Made by a program: the position numbers and the translations under genes
Source of the DNA: Lasiosphaeris hirsuta
Lineage: Eukaryota > Ascomycota > Sordariomycetes > Sordariales > Lasiosphaeriaceae
Length of the DNA stretch: 64,000 bases
Assembly: GCA_030549175.1 (NCBI GenBank)
Contig: JAUKUA010000007.1
Span: forward strand, 1,736,001-1,800,000
Direction of reading: 5' to 3'
Shown here: positions 20,796 through 33,207 of the stretch, in pieces
Layout of the letters: each line of letters opens with the position of its first letter
Position numbering within the stretch: position 1 is the stretch's first letter
Notes under the pieces: model-generated
What the model saw: the letters and a program-made list of their open reading frames with translations, nothing else
Databases searched by the model: none
What the model was told of the DNA's origin: nothing

Positions 20796-23054
20796 TCATT
20801 TGACCTTGCTCATGATCGTCTCCGGCCCCCTGTCCACCTCGACCTGCGCCGCCCTCGCCTTCACCGCGTTCAGCATGCTGCGTTCAAAGTCATCACGAGC
20901 ACGTAGGACGGCCTCGACCCAGCTGATCTGCAGGTCCCAGTAATTGGACTTGAACGCAGCAAAGGTATTGGGCACGATGTCCTTCTCGTCCAAGAGCAGG
21001 TTGAGGAACGACTCGGTGACGCGCCAGGTCTGCTTGATGCCGTTGCCGACTTCCGGGTTGGGCAGGCTGCCAAAGAACTCAAAGGCGGTCGAGAGGTCGT
21101 CAAAGATCTTATCGCGGAACGGGTCGGTGCGGCGGAACTTTGCGCCCTTGTTGCGCACCGACGAGAGGTAGCGTATGAGCAGCTCCTCGGCGAAAATCTC
21201 AATGAAGATGTCGACGAGCGAGTGGTGCAGCACGAGCCGGTAGTCACTGACGTACTCTTCGAACGTCGCCATCATGCGCGCCATGGCCGTACTTTGATAC
21301 CACTTGACTGTGAAGAAGTCGGGCATGACGGCCTTGAAGTCAATCGTGAAGACGAGCTGCGCGAATTTGGTGATGCACCACGTGCTGAGGTCGACGTAGC
21401 CGTCGCGCAGCGTCGTAATCTCTGCGTCGACCCGCTCCATGTACTGCGGCGACACAATGTTCTCGAGCTTCTTGCGGAAGTCGGATAGGTACCCCAGTCG
21501 GCCCTCGTCCTCATTGTCGTCGATGCACGCAATTTGGTCGTTGGCTGTCGCAACCAGCCAGTCCTGGAGGGGCTGGAATCCGTCGAGGTCTACGATTTTC
21601 CCTGTCTCGTACCGTGCTGCCTCGTCCTCGAGCATCTTCTGCCAGGCCTGCTGCCGGGTGCGTAGCCGCTGGAACATGGTGTCAACAACGCCCTCGACGA
21701 CGTCAGCCCGCTTTGAGTTGGCGGCTGCATCAACCTGCTCCCTTAGCATACGCCATAGGTCGACCAAGTTCTTGGTTCGGAAATAGCCATATTCGTCTTG
21801 GTCGAGATTCCCGCCCTCGACATTCCGCTCGGCGAAGTCCTTCCTCTCTTGTATGAAGATGCGGTCGATCCACTCGTCCAGGAACTTAATAATGAGGGCG
21901 CGGAAGTCGCGCACGAGTTCTGTTTCTCTGTTATCGATAACGTGTGGTGTAAGCTCGTCCTGTTTAATGCCGAGTTTGGTCATCTTCCGATAGTACTTCT
22001 CGGGCCAGCTGATGATCTCCAGGGTATGTGCGGAGGTGCTTTCGGGGTCGTCTATGAGACCCACAAGAAAGTCGTGCATCAGGCCGTGGTAGATGTTGGC
22101 CCACGTCTTGAAGATCTTCCATTTCTTGGGCATTAGCTGCACCATACCTAACCTGACAGTGTTCAGGTCGTTGAAGAACCACTTGAGGCTCTTCTCTAGT
22201 AGTGTGGAATCGGCGAGGAACTCGGCCCGGCTCTCCTTGAAGTTCACTTCCCCTACTGCCTTAATTCCTGCGAGGAACTTCTCCTTGTACCCCCTCACCG
22301 TCTTGGCTCCGTCTGTGATGCTCTGGAACCGTATGGCAATCTCCTTGTGGTCCTTCAAGGCCTCTTGCAACGCAAGCACCCTCTGGTCACTCTTCTCTTC
22401 GGCCTCGATAATGAGGGCAAACCGTACCACCAGGCCAGCATTGTCATCAACCACTAGATTGACTAAACTACGGGCGATAAGGTTGATGTGCTCGTCAAAC
22501 CAGTCGATGGCGCCGTCGAGGCGCGCAAAGTAGTCCTCCAACGTAGATTGTAGGCTGGGGTCATCGCCACGCTGTATCTGCTCAATGGCATCGTCGCGGA
22601 TGTTGCGCAGCTGGGTGAGCTCGTAGTGGACGGCCAGCAGGTTGGGCATGTTCTCGGGGTCCTCGTCATCCTCGCGCAGCATTGCCTCGGCGGCGTTGAG
22701 GCGGTCGCCAAAAGCCTCGAGGTTGCGGCGCATGGTCTCGACGGCGCCAAAATTGCGGTGGGCCTGCGACACAAGATTGATGGTGGCAAAGTCCTTGATC
22801 ATATTTTGCGACTCGGAGCATATCTTGTCAATCTTCATCATCTCGTCCTTGATCTGCTGAACCGTCTTTTGGCCATCGGACAGGCCGCTCATGCCCGACT
22901 GGGTGGTCTCGAGCTGCTCGCGCAGGCCGCTGCGCAGCTGTGAGTCGACGGCAGCCTTCTTGCGCGCGAACTCGGACCTGAGGGCGGAGATCTTGTCGAG
23001 TTCGTCCGGGTGCCGCAGCAACTCGGCGAGGTTGACGGGCGGCACATCGGTCAT
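20796..23054 (-). CDS. SEC6: exocyst complex subunit SEC6 (EXOC3)
   Basis: A single-exon 752-residue protein of the Sec6/EXOC3 family. Sec6 is a core subunit of the exocyst, which tethers post-Golgi vesicles at growth sites such as hyphal tips. The sequence starts MTDVPPVNLAELLRHPDELDKI and has the predicted long N-terminal coiled-coil region (about 25-150) with SEFARKKAAVDSQLRSGL and RNFGAVETMRRNLEAFGDRL, typical of the family. The C-terminal half is helical and contains EEYVSDYRLVLHHSLVDIFIE and the FRDKIFDDLSTAFEFF segment. The length equals other fungal Sec6 proteins. It lies tail-to-tail with IMA1. Confidence 0.92.
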   Translation of the reverse strand: MTDVPPVNLAELLRHPDELDKISALRSEFARKKAAVDSQLRSGLREQLETTQSGMSGLSDGQKTVQQIKDEMMKIDKICSESQNMIKDFATINLVSQAHRNFGAVETMRRNLEAFGDRLNAAEAMLREDDEDPENMPNLLAVHYELTQLRNIRDDAIEQIQRGDDPSLQSTLEDYFARLDGAIDWFDEHINLIARSLVNLVVDDNAGLVVRFALIIEAEEKSDQRVLALQEALKDHKEIAIRFQSITDGAKTVRGYKEKFLAGIKAVGEVNFKESRAEFLADSTLLEKSLKWFFNDLNTVRLGMVQLMPKKWKIFKTWANIYHGLMHDFLVGLIDDPESTSAHTLEIISWPEKYYRKMTKLGIKQDELTPHVIDNRETELVRDFRALIIKFLDEWIDRIFIQERKDFAERNVEGGNLDQDEYGYFRTKNLVDLWRMLREQVDAAANSKRADVVEGVVDTMFQRLRTRQQAWQKMLEDEAARYETGKIVDLDGFQPLQDWLVATANDQIACIDDNEDEGRLGYLSDFRKKLENIVSPQYMERVDAEITTLRDGYVDLSTWCITKFAQLVFTIDFKAVMPDFFTVKWYQSTAMARMMATFEEYVSDYRLVLHHSLVDIFIEIFAEELLIRYLSSVRNKGAKFRRTDPFRDKIFDDLSTAFEFFGSLPNPEVGNGIKQTWRVTESFLNLLLDEKDIVPNTFAAFKSNYWDLQISWVEAVLRARDDFERSMLNAVKARAAQVEVDRGPETIMSKVK

Positions 23055-23994
23055 CGTGTTGATATTGGGTTCTGACTGGTGCCGCGCCGGCAGTGCAGTG
23101 TGCCTAGTATTCCCCTCAAACCATGTCGTGTTGGCGTGTATCGCTTTGGGTCCAGTTGAGCTCGGGGGCGGTCTCTTGATGTCGTCGTTTCAAGTCGTCG
23201 GGTGTGCAGCAAGTGTTGCAGGGAACGAGCTGCCAGTGCTAGGGATGCCAAGAGACTCGAGGGGCAGCAATTGGATTCGAAAAGTGGTCTGTGCACAGAC
23301 ATACACAGCAGTCAACAGGTACTTATCCGAGTTGTCCTGGATGCGATATGGACGAACTCAAGACTGTGTCTAGTTGAAGCATTGGTCGATTACGGACTCT
23401 ATTATATAAAATGTGAATTTGAGTGTAGTGATTTTCATTGCCCGCCTTGTTGAGGGAGCGTGAGCGTCGTCAATGGCCCAGCAAATACTAATGCTCTCGA
23501 GCCAACTTCAGCAAGCCATGTAGACAATAGTATTGTACTACTGCCTAACCTTGCTAAATTTCAAAGCTGGCAATTTGGGCGTCTTGGTGATACTATCAGT
23601 AGAAGTGCCACCATTTGTCGTAATTACCAGGGACACCCTGGGTTTCGACAGAAACCGGGACAAGCTCATAGAAAGCTTGCTCCAATACCAAGATACCAAG
23701 CACCATCGCCAAAGAGCTTTGACACAAGCACCACCAACCTCATGCCCCAATCAGCCAAACTACCCATTTCTCCCCTTTTAGGTCGGCCCTCACTTTCGAT
23801 TCAAGAGCATGTGGTCGCCGACAAGGAAAATACCGGGTTGATGATTATCTATCGGCGTGTGTCATGTACAAAGTCCGCCGCCCTCTATCCCGTCTCCAGC
23901 TCGCGGAACCTTCGAAGGGTCCCTTTCCCTAATCATATACAGACCACCACCATCCTCAGCCCCCCTCTATCTCCACATACACCCCACGAATCGT
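23055..23994. other. intergenic region between SEC6 and COX8
   Basis: About 940 bp upstream of SEC6 and downstream of COX8 (both minus). A 203-codon + strand frame (23460-24071) crosses it but has no domain signal and overlaps the COX8 second exon, so it is rejected. An A/T-rich patch near 23400-23415 (tatataaaatg) could be part of the SEC6 promoter, without proof. Confidence 0.5.
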
Positions 23995-24316
23995 TTACGA
24001 ACGAGGGCGGTACGTCTGCCACGCTGTATCCCCGCAAAATCACCGCGTCAGCACTCAACCGCCCAAAATAACGCATAGGACGGAGAAAAGACGCACCAGC
24101 AATACCGAATGGCGCGCCAAAGCCAACGGCCATGAAGCCCCAAAAGCGGAAAGCGAAATACTTGGTCTTGGGGTTGAAGGGGATGTTGGAGTACGGGCCC
24201 TCGGGGTAGTGGTAAGGCGACGAGAGCTGCGCGCGGGTGGTCTGGAAGCCGCGGCGGGCGACGAGACCCGAGGCCGTCTGACGGGGAGCCCCGCGGAGAG
24301 CGGCGCGGGAGAGCAT
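23995..24316 (-). CDS. COX8: cytochrome c oxidase subunit VIIc (COX8)
   Basis: Two exons, 24097-24316 and 23995-24023, give 82 residues. The second exon is only 29 bases and encodes the C-terminal AWQTYRPRS. The intron has donor gtgcgt and acceptor atacag. The N-terminus (MLSRAALRGAPRQTASGLVARRGFQTTRA) is a classical mitochondrial presequence with an RRGF-type cleavage context. The mature part carries the family motif SPYHYPEGPYSNIPFNPKTKYFAFRFW and one membrane helix (MAVGFGAPFGIA). It is a nuclear-encoded subunit of complex IV in the inner membrane. Just upstream of the ATG, a ctaac and an AG directly before the start codon suggest an additional intron in the 5' UTR. Without splicing the frame would run into unrelated residues. 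Confidence 0.92.
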
Positions 24317-24875
24317 CTTTTTGCGGGACAATTGCGGTTAGTATTTTGGTGTCCCCGTGAAGTCAATTGGCGGCAGGGGATCAATCGTCGGTTGGGGGAG
24401 TGCGGTGTGCGGCGTACCTTGAGTGGAGATGTGGGTGTGGGTAGTTTTTGGCAGTGCTTCGACAAGCTTGATGGCGGAAGTGAGGTCAGTGGAATTCTGG
24501 AAGCTGTGACGCCAGGAGAAAGTTGAAGCTCGGCTGGCCGTGTTGGTGGTGTGACTTTTTGCGCTATGCAATGGTGTCGACACCCGTTGTCCGCCTTCAA
24601 TGCATGGGGATTATGTAAGCCCATACTTGTGCAGTCACGCGGCTTGGGATAAGTCAGCAATGCATGGAGCTGCAGCAGCTCTCTCTCTCTCACGAAGCAC
24701 AGCAAGCTGTTATAGCTTGCAGTTCACCGGGTCACAATGGTTTAGGCACTTCTTAGCTTTCTCGCATGCCATTTTCATTGATTTGTACAGATCTCATCCG
24801 CTCCTGGAGTTCTATTTCATTTCTCCTACGAAGTGCTGACAAGATACTCTCTATCCTTCAGCTTGAATTAATCTG
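24317..24875. other. COX8 5' region and glutathione reductase 3' region
   Basis: About 560 bp between two minus-strand genes. It holds the COX8 leader, probably with a 5'-UTR intron whose acceptor lies immediately before the ATG (actaac at about 24338-24343). No other gene is seen. Confidence 0.55.
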
Positions 24876-27343
<2,468 letters not shown>

Positions 27344-28351
27344 ATGCCAGCTCCCGTAGGCGCAAAGCTGCCAGCCAAGGTGCTCCAAGCTATAGCGTTC
27401 CAATGTGGCCTCGCCCAGGCGGGCACCAGGCCAGTGCTCGCCGAGCGCATCCAGACGGCGGCGAGGGAGTTCCAGCCCCTCACGCCCGACGCCCGCATCC
27501 TCAGCATCGACATGGGCCTGCGCAACTTCGCCTTCAGCCTCCTCTCACCTCCCAAACCACCACCGTTAACCCAGCATCCAAGCACCAACAAGCCCACCCC
27601 ACTCGCCCACCTCCACGCCTGGAAGCGCATCGACCTCCTCCGCCTCTCCGCCGCGGCCGACTCCCAGGCCAGCGACGACTTCACCCCCTCCACCATGGCC
27701 GCCCGCGCCGTCGCGCTCGTCCAGTCACGATTCCTCCCCCTCGCGCCCACCCACGTGCTCATTGAGCGCCAGCGCTTCCGGAGCGGCGGCGCCTCCGGCG
27801 TGCTCGAGTGGACGCTGCGCGTCAACACCCTCGAGGCGATGTTGTACGCGGCCTTCACCACGCTGCGTGCTGTGGGGGCGTGGGATGGGCAGCTGGTTGC
27901 GGTGCCGCCGTCGCGGGCGACGCGGTTCATGGTTGGGGAGGGCGAAGTTGGCGTTGGGGGGGTGCTTTTGGGGTTAGAGGCGGAGGGAGAGGGGGTCGGG
28001 GCGAAGATGAAGCAGGCAGATTCGAAGAAGCTGAAGATTGATCTGCTGGGGAGGTGTCTTGAGGGAGGGCGGGTGATCGAGCTGGAGGGGGCACAGGTGA
28101 AGAAGGCGGTTGATGACTTCTTGGAAGGCCGGGCCAAAACTGCCACCGGCAGGTCGCGGGTGAAACCGACGGAGACGTCAGTCAAGAAAAAGAAGGGCGA
28201 GACGGTGGTGAAAAGCGAGGCTGGAGCAATTCTGACCAAGTTGGATGACTTGTCCGATAGCCTATTGCAAGGCGTGGCGTGGCTTGAGTGGCAGAGGAAT
28301 ATCGGGAGGCTACACGAAACGGTACCATGGGTTCTTGGAGATCCCGAGTAA
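27344..28351 (+). CDS. CCE1: mitochondrial Holliday junction resolvase (CCE1/Ydc2 family)
   Basis: A single-exon 335-residue protein. The CCE1/Ydc2 family resolves four-way junctions of mitochondrial DNA with an RNase H-like fold. Visible: an N-terminal SAP-like helix pair (about 8-42, KVLQAIAFQCGLAQAGTRPVLAERI), then the nuclease domain with the first acidic residue in SIDMGLRNFAFSLL (Asp56), the catalytic Glu141 in LIERQRF with the following RSGG, and a C-terminal acidic pair in KLDDLSDSLLQG (Asp301/302, Asp305), plus VAWLEWQRN near the end. A lysine-rich insert lies before the last motif. The open frame on the opposite strand (27061-28380) is a shadow caused by high GC. The gene is tail-to-tail with a RecQ helicase. 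Confidence 0.92.
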   Translation: MPAPVGAKLPAKVLQAIAFQCGLAQAGTRPVLAERIQTAAREFQPLTPDARILSIDMGLRNFAFSLLSPPKPPPLTQHPSTNKPTPLAHLHAWKRIDLLRLSAAADSQASDDFTPSTMAARAVALVQSRFLPLAPTHVLIERQRFRSGGASGVLEWTLRVNTLEAMLYAAFTTLRAVGAWDGQLVAVPPSRATRFMVGEGEVGVGGVLLGLEAEGEGVGAKMKQADSKKLKIDLLGRCLEGGRVIELEGAQVKKAVDDFLEGRAKTATGRSRVKPTETSVKKKKGETVVKSEAGAILTKLDDLSDSLLQGVAWLEWQRNIGRLHETVPWVLGDPE

Positions 28352-28849
28352 TTGCAGCAATAGGGAAAGCCGTGTTGCATTTTTCGAGCTCGGAGTTGGT
28401 GTTAAATGCACAATTTTCAAAAACCCGGGCAAGGTGGTCATTGTGTTTCGCATCAAAACACTCGAGCTGGACTCAAACTAATATCCCTAGAGAGATGGGG
28501 CAAAGCTTCAGCTGTCTCCTTGGAAGCGTCGACATGAGGTTAAAACTACATTGCATAACGGCTAGAGAAGCCTCAACAATCCCCAGAGCCGGTGAAGTGT
28601 TGAGGAAGGGATTCGGACAGAGACACTGCAACTGCGGCTCCAAATATGTTTGCCTAACGTGGCTCCTCAATTTTATGGTCTGATCTAAACAATCAGATAA
28701 AACCCCCGCTATGCTGCTCTCCCGGTACCTAAACACGAACTCAGTACTCTGTGCTTCGTATTCCGTGACACAAGCACTCGTCTTCTAAAATCCACCAAAC
28801 CTGGGTATCATATTCGTAAACCTAACTCCCCGTACCCTTTCACCCTGTC
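28352..28849. terminator. 3' regions of convergent CCE1 and RecQ
   Basis: A 498-bp spacer between stop codons. No gene seen. It should hold the polyadenylation regions of both genes. Confidence 0.5.
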
Positions 28850-30467
28850 CTACTCACTCCAATACGAATAGTCGTCATAGGCCCCTTCCTCCCTCTGTGT
28901 ACTGATCCACTCCTCGCTAGCCAGCCCCCTGGACATCCTCTTCTTCAGCCCCTGGGGATCCTTGTGCCAATCACAGGCATAGTCACACTCTGGCACCTGT
29001 GTCTCCCCAAAGTATTTGCAAATCGCCGTGTGGCGACACCCACTAGTGTCCTCGCAGTATGCCACCAACCTCTTGAGGCTCTCTGCCCTCGCCTGCTTGT
29101 TCCCACTGCCGTCCCTCGGCGCGTCCCGTGTCACCATGTTACAGATCCGGTCCCGGTCCTCGCGGCTGTAGTACAGGAAGCAGTAGCTCGCCTTCCCGTC
29201 ACGGCCAGCGCGGCCCGCCTCCTGGTAGTATCCCTCAAAGGACTTGGGCAGCCGCCAGTGGACTACAAACCGGACATTTTCTTTGTCAATGCCCATGCCA
29301 AACGCCGTCGTGGCCACGATGATATCATAGCCCGGCTCGTTGGCAATCCACCGTGCCAGGGTCTCCTCTTTGGTATGGTTTGAGAGCTTTGCGTGAAATG
29401 GGCGTGCGCCGATGCCGTCAGTACGTAGTGCTGCTGCCAAAGATTCGCACTCGTCTCGCGAGATGGTGTAGATGATGCCTGGCACGTTCTCCAGACGCTC
29501 GCGGGCTGCCTCAAGCTCAGCCTTGCGGTCTGCTGCAGCGCGCCGGTCGTAGACACCCTTAAGCCAAGTGACAAAGTCATCGTAGCGGTCGTTGGCTTCG
29601 TCACTGGTGAACCGGACCTCAAGATGCAGGTTCGGGCGGTGTGCTGTCGTGGCAAACATTTTGAAGTTACCCAGCTTTTTGTCTAGCCCAAAGGTGGAGA
29701 GGATATCCTGGCGGACTTGGTTGTTGGCCGTAGCCGTGAGACACATGATGGGTACATTGGGAAAGCTCTCACGGAACCAAGACAGCTTTTTGAAGTCCCT
29801 GCGGAAGTCGTGGCCCCATTCCGAGATGCAATGCGCTTCGTCAACTACGATGCGCATGAGTTGCTTTTGTTCGTGGAGCAGCTTGAGTTTCTTGCGGAAG
29901 AAGTCGCCGGAGCAGAGCTCAGGTGTTACGTAAAGTAGACGAGTGAGCGGGTGACCTGTGGCGAGATCTTGGTGGATGTAATCCCTCTCGGCCATTGTGG
30001 TATTGCCATTTAATGTGCGGGCGTCTACCTTGGCTGCTCTGAGAGCTTCAACTTGGTTCATCTAGTATCTTGTCAGTCATTTTTCACGAGGCACTAAGAT
30101 GGGGAGCTCACCATCAGGCTTAGCAGGGGGGACACAACGATAGTGACTGATGTCAAGGTGAGTCTCAAACCAAAGAATCGGTTACATGCAACGGCATGCC
30201 GATGGTAAATACGTACTTCCGGGATCAATCACTGCGGGAAGTTGAAAGCAGAGACTCTTCCCAAACGAAGTTGCTGCCTGGACGAAGACATCGTGGCCTG
30301 CAAGTGCAGCAAGGATAATTTCCCTCTGGTTTGGTCTGATTTCCTATCAGCCTGCATTGCGCCTAAAAGAATCGGGAGGGTAGGTTGCACCTGAATGAGT
30401 CCTTTTTGAACTGCCTACGCAGCGTAAAGTCAATGTCCGTGAACGAATTCGCCCTCACGAGAGGCAT
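28850..30467 (-). CDS. RecQ-family ATP-dependent DNA helicase, short form
   Basis: Four exons, 30391-30467, 30217-30335, 30112-30146 and 28850-30061, give 480 residues. Exon 3 is only 35 bases. The junctions join DSFR-PNQREII, PAVIDPG-ITIVVSPLLSLM and M-NQVEAL in frame, rebuilding the continuous RecQ N-terminus. Helicase motifs: Walker A in AATSFGKSLCF, DEAHCISEWGHDFR, LTATAN, TTAFGMGIDKENVRFVVHW and QEAGRAGRDG. A RecQ-type zinc-binding segment follows (YCEDTSGCRHTAICKYFGE...CDYACDWH). There is no winged-helix or HRDC domain, so it is a minimal RecQ, shorter than Sgs1/QDE-3. The role in recombination or repair is inferred from the family. It converges on the CCE1 resolvase gene. Confidence 0.92.
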
Positions 30468-33207
30468 CTTGTCTACTGCACTCGCGGTTGTGCCAATATG
30501 CCCCTCTTCAGTTTGACCCAGCGAAATAACTCAAAATGGAGGCGGCTTTTCAATCAGCTGATTCGGGATAGTATTGATTTGTGTCAATAGCCTTGGTGCA
30601 ATGCTGTCTTGATTAGCGGGAGTATTGGGGAAGCAAGGTAAACAAGGCTCTCGCGGGTTGAAGTTTAAGTTTGTTGGCTGGGCCTCTGGTCCGGGCACCG
30701 TGGGAAAGGATGTAATTGAAATGGATGGAATGGAAGGTGGTGACTTGGGAGCATAGGTGGAAGGTGCCTGTGACTCTAGGTGTGCTGAGCGCTGCGGCTA
30801 TAGGGGTGCAGCGCTGATGTCCAATGAGATCACAATGAGATCACTTGCCTACCTTCAGTAGGTACTGAAACACTGGACCGGAGCCATCTCAGGGATGCCT
30901 GTCCCTACCGAACGTACCCTTCAGCTTTCCGCAATTCTTTTTTCTATCCTCCTTCGTGATGATGTGAAATCTCAAAAACATCACATATACTGGTGAGCTC
31001 ACATATATTTCGTAATGGTACCACTATAACTGTCGGCTGATGTCTTACGACACGGTGGAACACCCACTGACATTTATTTCAGGAATGTTCACGAATACTA
31101 GTTGGAGACAGGTTGATAGCTCGCGTTGTCACTGGTATGCTCAATAATGTTTTCAGCTTCCAAGAGGTACTTGTCATCATTAGACCCAATGTGTCGAATT
31201 GAGTACCACTTCGTGCTTTGCCCAACGTGTGAATAACAAGCCCATCCAACATGAGAGGATTCGTCATCTTGGACTCACTCAACTTACACCGGAAACTACT
31301 TTCAGCATTTTTTTTTACGGGGGCAATCCTGGACTACACTAATCTTATGATCTAATTTCAAGGCGTCGATGAACTCACCGGCCCCAAGCGAAGGGGGAGG
31401 GGAGCACTGCCCCGAAGGCCGGATACATTTCGACTCCGTCGGGCGACTTGCCGCTCCAGGAAAGCCAAGCTCTTCGCCGATACTGAGCTTTGAGGACTCT
31501 GCCAGCAAATACGGAGCGAGGATCTCGATAATTGTAGGTAGTATTGTAGATAAGACAGGGGCCATTGTGAGGCGGCTGTGGATGCCTGGAGGAAGCGACA
31601 TCATTGAAGGACGGCAGCACTGTATACCGAGAAGCACGCCCAGTTGTGAGGGCTGTCGGTTAGATGGTTATTACGAGGGGGAATGTTGTTCAATAGCCCA
31701 ACTCGATTTGTAAAGGACTAAGACCGAGGCATTGTTCTGCAAAGGGTCTGTCCATTTGGAAACCATGGCGTCGGGCCTACAGGCCTTTACCCTGGCCAGG
31801 GTCGGCCTTGCGGACACGGACATCATCGGTTTCAAGAGCCGGGTTGTCAACCATGACGCCAAGAAAAGGGGGTTTGGCATACAAACATAAATTGCAGTGA
31901 GCTGACCTGGGTTCCTATTTTTTATCTTTGGTGCTTAGCTCGCTGCTAACAATTACCATGGACTAAGAAATTTCGACAGAGGATGGGTGTGACGACATGG
32001 TGTCTCCGCCATATTTAGCAGTATTCAATGTCGATGCAGCCGCAGCCGCTCATTGAATTGATTAGCGCCCTGGTTACACTGACGTGAGGTCTAATAATTG
32101 GCGGGTTCGACGTGATGGATCTGCCAAGTTTTCAGCGAAACAACACCCGAGAGACCTTGTCATTTGTGCCGACCTGCAACTTGGGCTTTGGCTCGAGTGT
32201 CTGGGCCGTCTGTTATTTTTCGTGTTTATGGTCGTATTGTTGCAATGGCCACAGCTTGGGAGGGATTGGGCATGTTTTGTTTCATGGGAAGCGAAGGAAG
32301 AAATTCTGGTTTTTTGCTGCCTTTGGGCTCTCAGATCGACTCCCAGACACGGCTCGAGGGCGATGGATTGGGGAGCCATTCAGCGACAGCTTAAACATCG
32401 ATGCAGTGGGTGCATCGTCCCTTGCAGTTGTGCGGCGCGCGCTAGAACTTGAACAGAGGCGCTGTGCGTGTAGGTTGTTTACATGCACTCCCCATGCAGG
32501 CATTCCAGGCACGACACGGAAGGGGCCAGAGGGGGTGCGGAAACACAAAGCGGGGTGGGGCACACCCACTCAAGCTCACTCAAGCCACACAGATGAGACG
32601 GTCTCCCCCCCTGGTCGATGCGTGTGTGCTTGGGTGGCATCCCCCCATGCACTCCAACTGTCTCTACTCACGCTAACCCCTATCTTGGGCATTTTGCTAC
32701 CTGACATGGACCCGAGACGGCAGTGCAGTCAGACAACGACAGAAAGGAATTTTTGAATCCCTTGCTCGCTGCCTCGCACCCGACCGACCTCCTGCTCACG
32801 ACAGCTCAACCGAGACCCATTCGATCCCGACTGCGACGAGCTGCCCACGGGGCATTTGCAGAGAGGCAGCTGTCTTCCGTCGCCCGTCTCCCGGCCCTCA
32901 CTTCACCGCCTCGTCGCGCCCCGGCAGCCTAGTCCTGGCCACGATTGGCCTCACCATGAGCTCCAACCTCCTCCCATCAATACCTACCTGGCAATTGGCC
33001 TGAATCCCCTGGCCGCCCTCTGCTCAAAGAGCAGTGCTGCACATGTGTGACCCGCCTCACTCCTTCCCTCTTGATGAACACGGCCAAACCGCGGCCTCCA
33101 GACGCAACTGTTTTTTACTCATAACCGATCTTGTACCCAACCGGTGTGGACTTGGGCGACACTTCGGAGACACTTCGGAGACTGGGATTTGATTCAAAAG
33201 GGGGATA
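30468..33207. promoter_or_regulatory. long upstream region between RecQ and SOG2
   Basis: About 2.7 kb between divergent start codons. No domain is recognisable. Candidate frames (31369-31713 plus, 31302-31637 minus, 32112-32756 plus) overlap each other on opposite strands, so at most one could be real. On the minus strand 31300-31880 three frames can be read almost end to end with stops between them, which may be a decayed gene of unknown identity. The last kilobase is C/A-rich and probably is a long SOG2 leader with upstream ATGs. Confidence 0.45.

Noticed and set aside
23460..24071. A 203-codon plus-strand frame
   Set aside because: No domain, and it overlaps the COX8 second exon on the other strand.
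31369..31713. A 114-codon plus-strand hypothetical gene
   Set aside because: It overlaps equally long minus-strand frames, has no domain and no clear promoter or splice sites.
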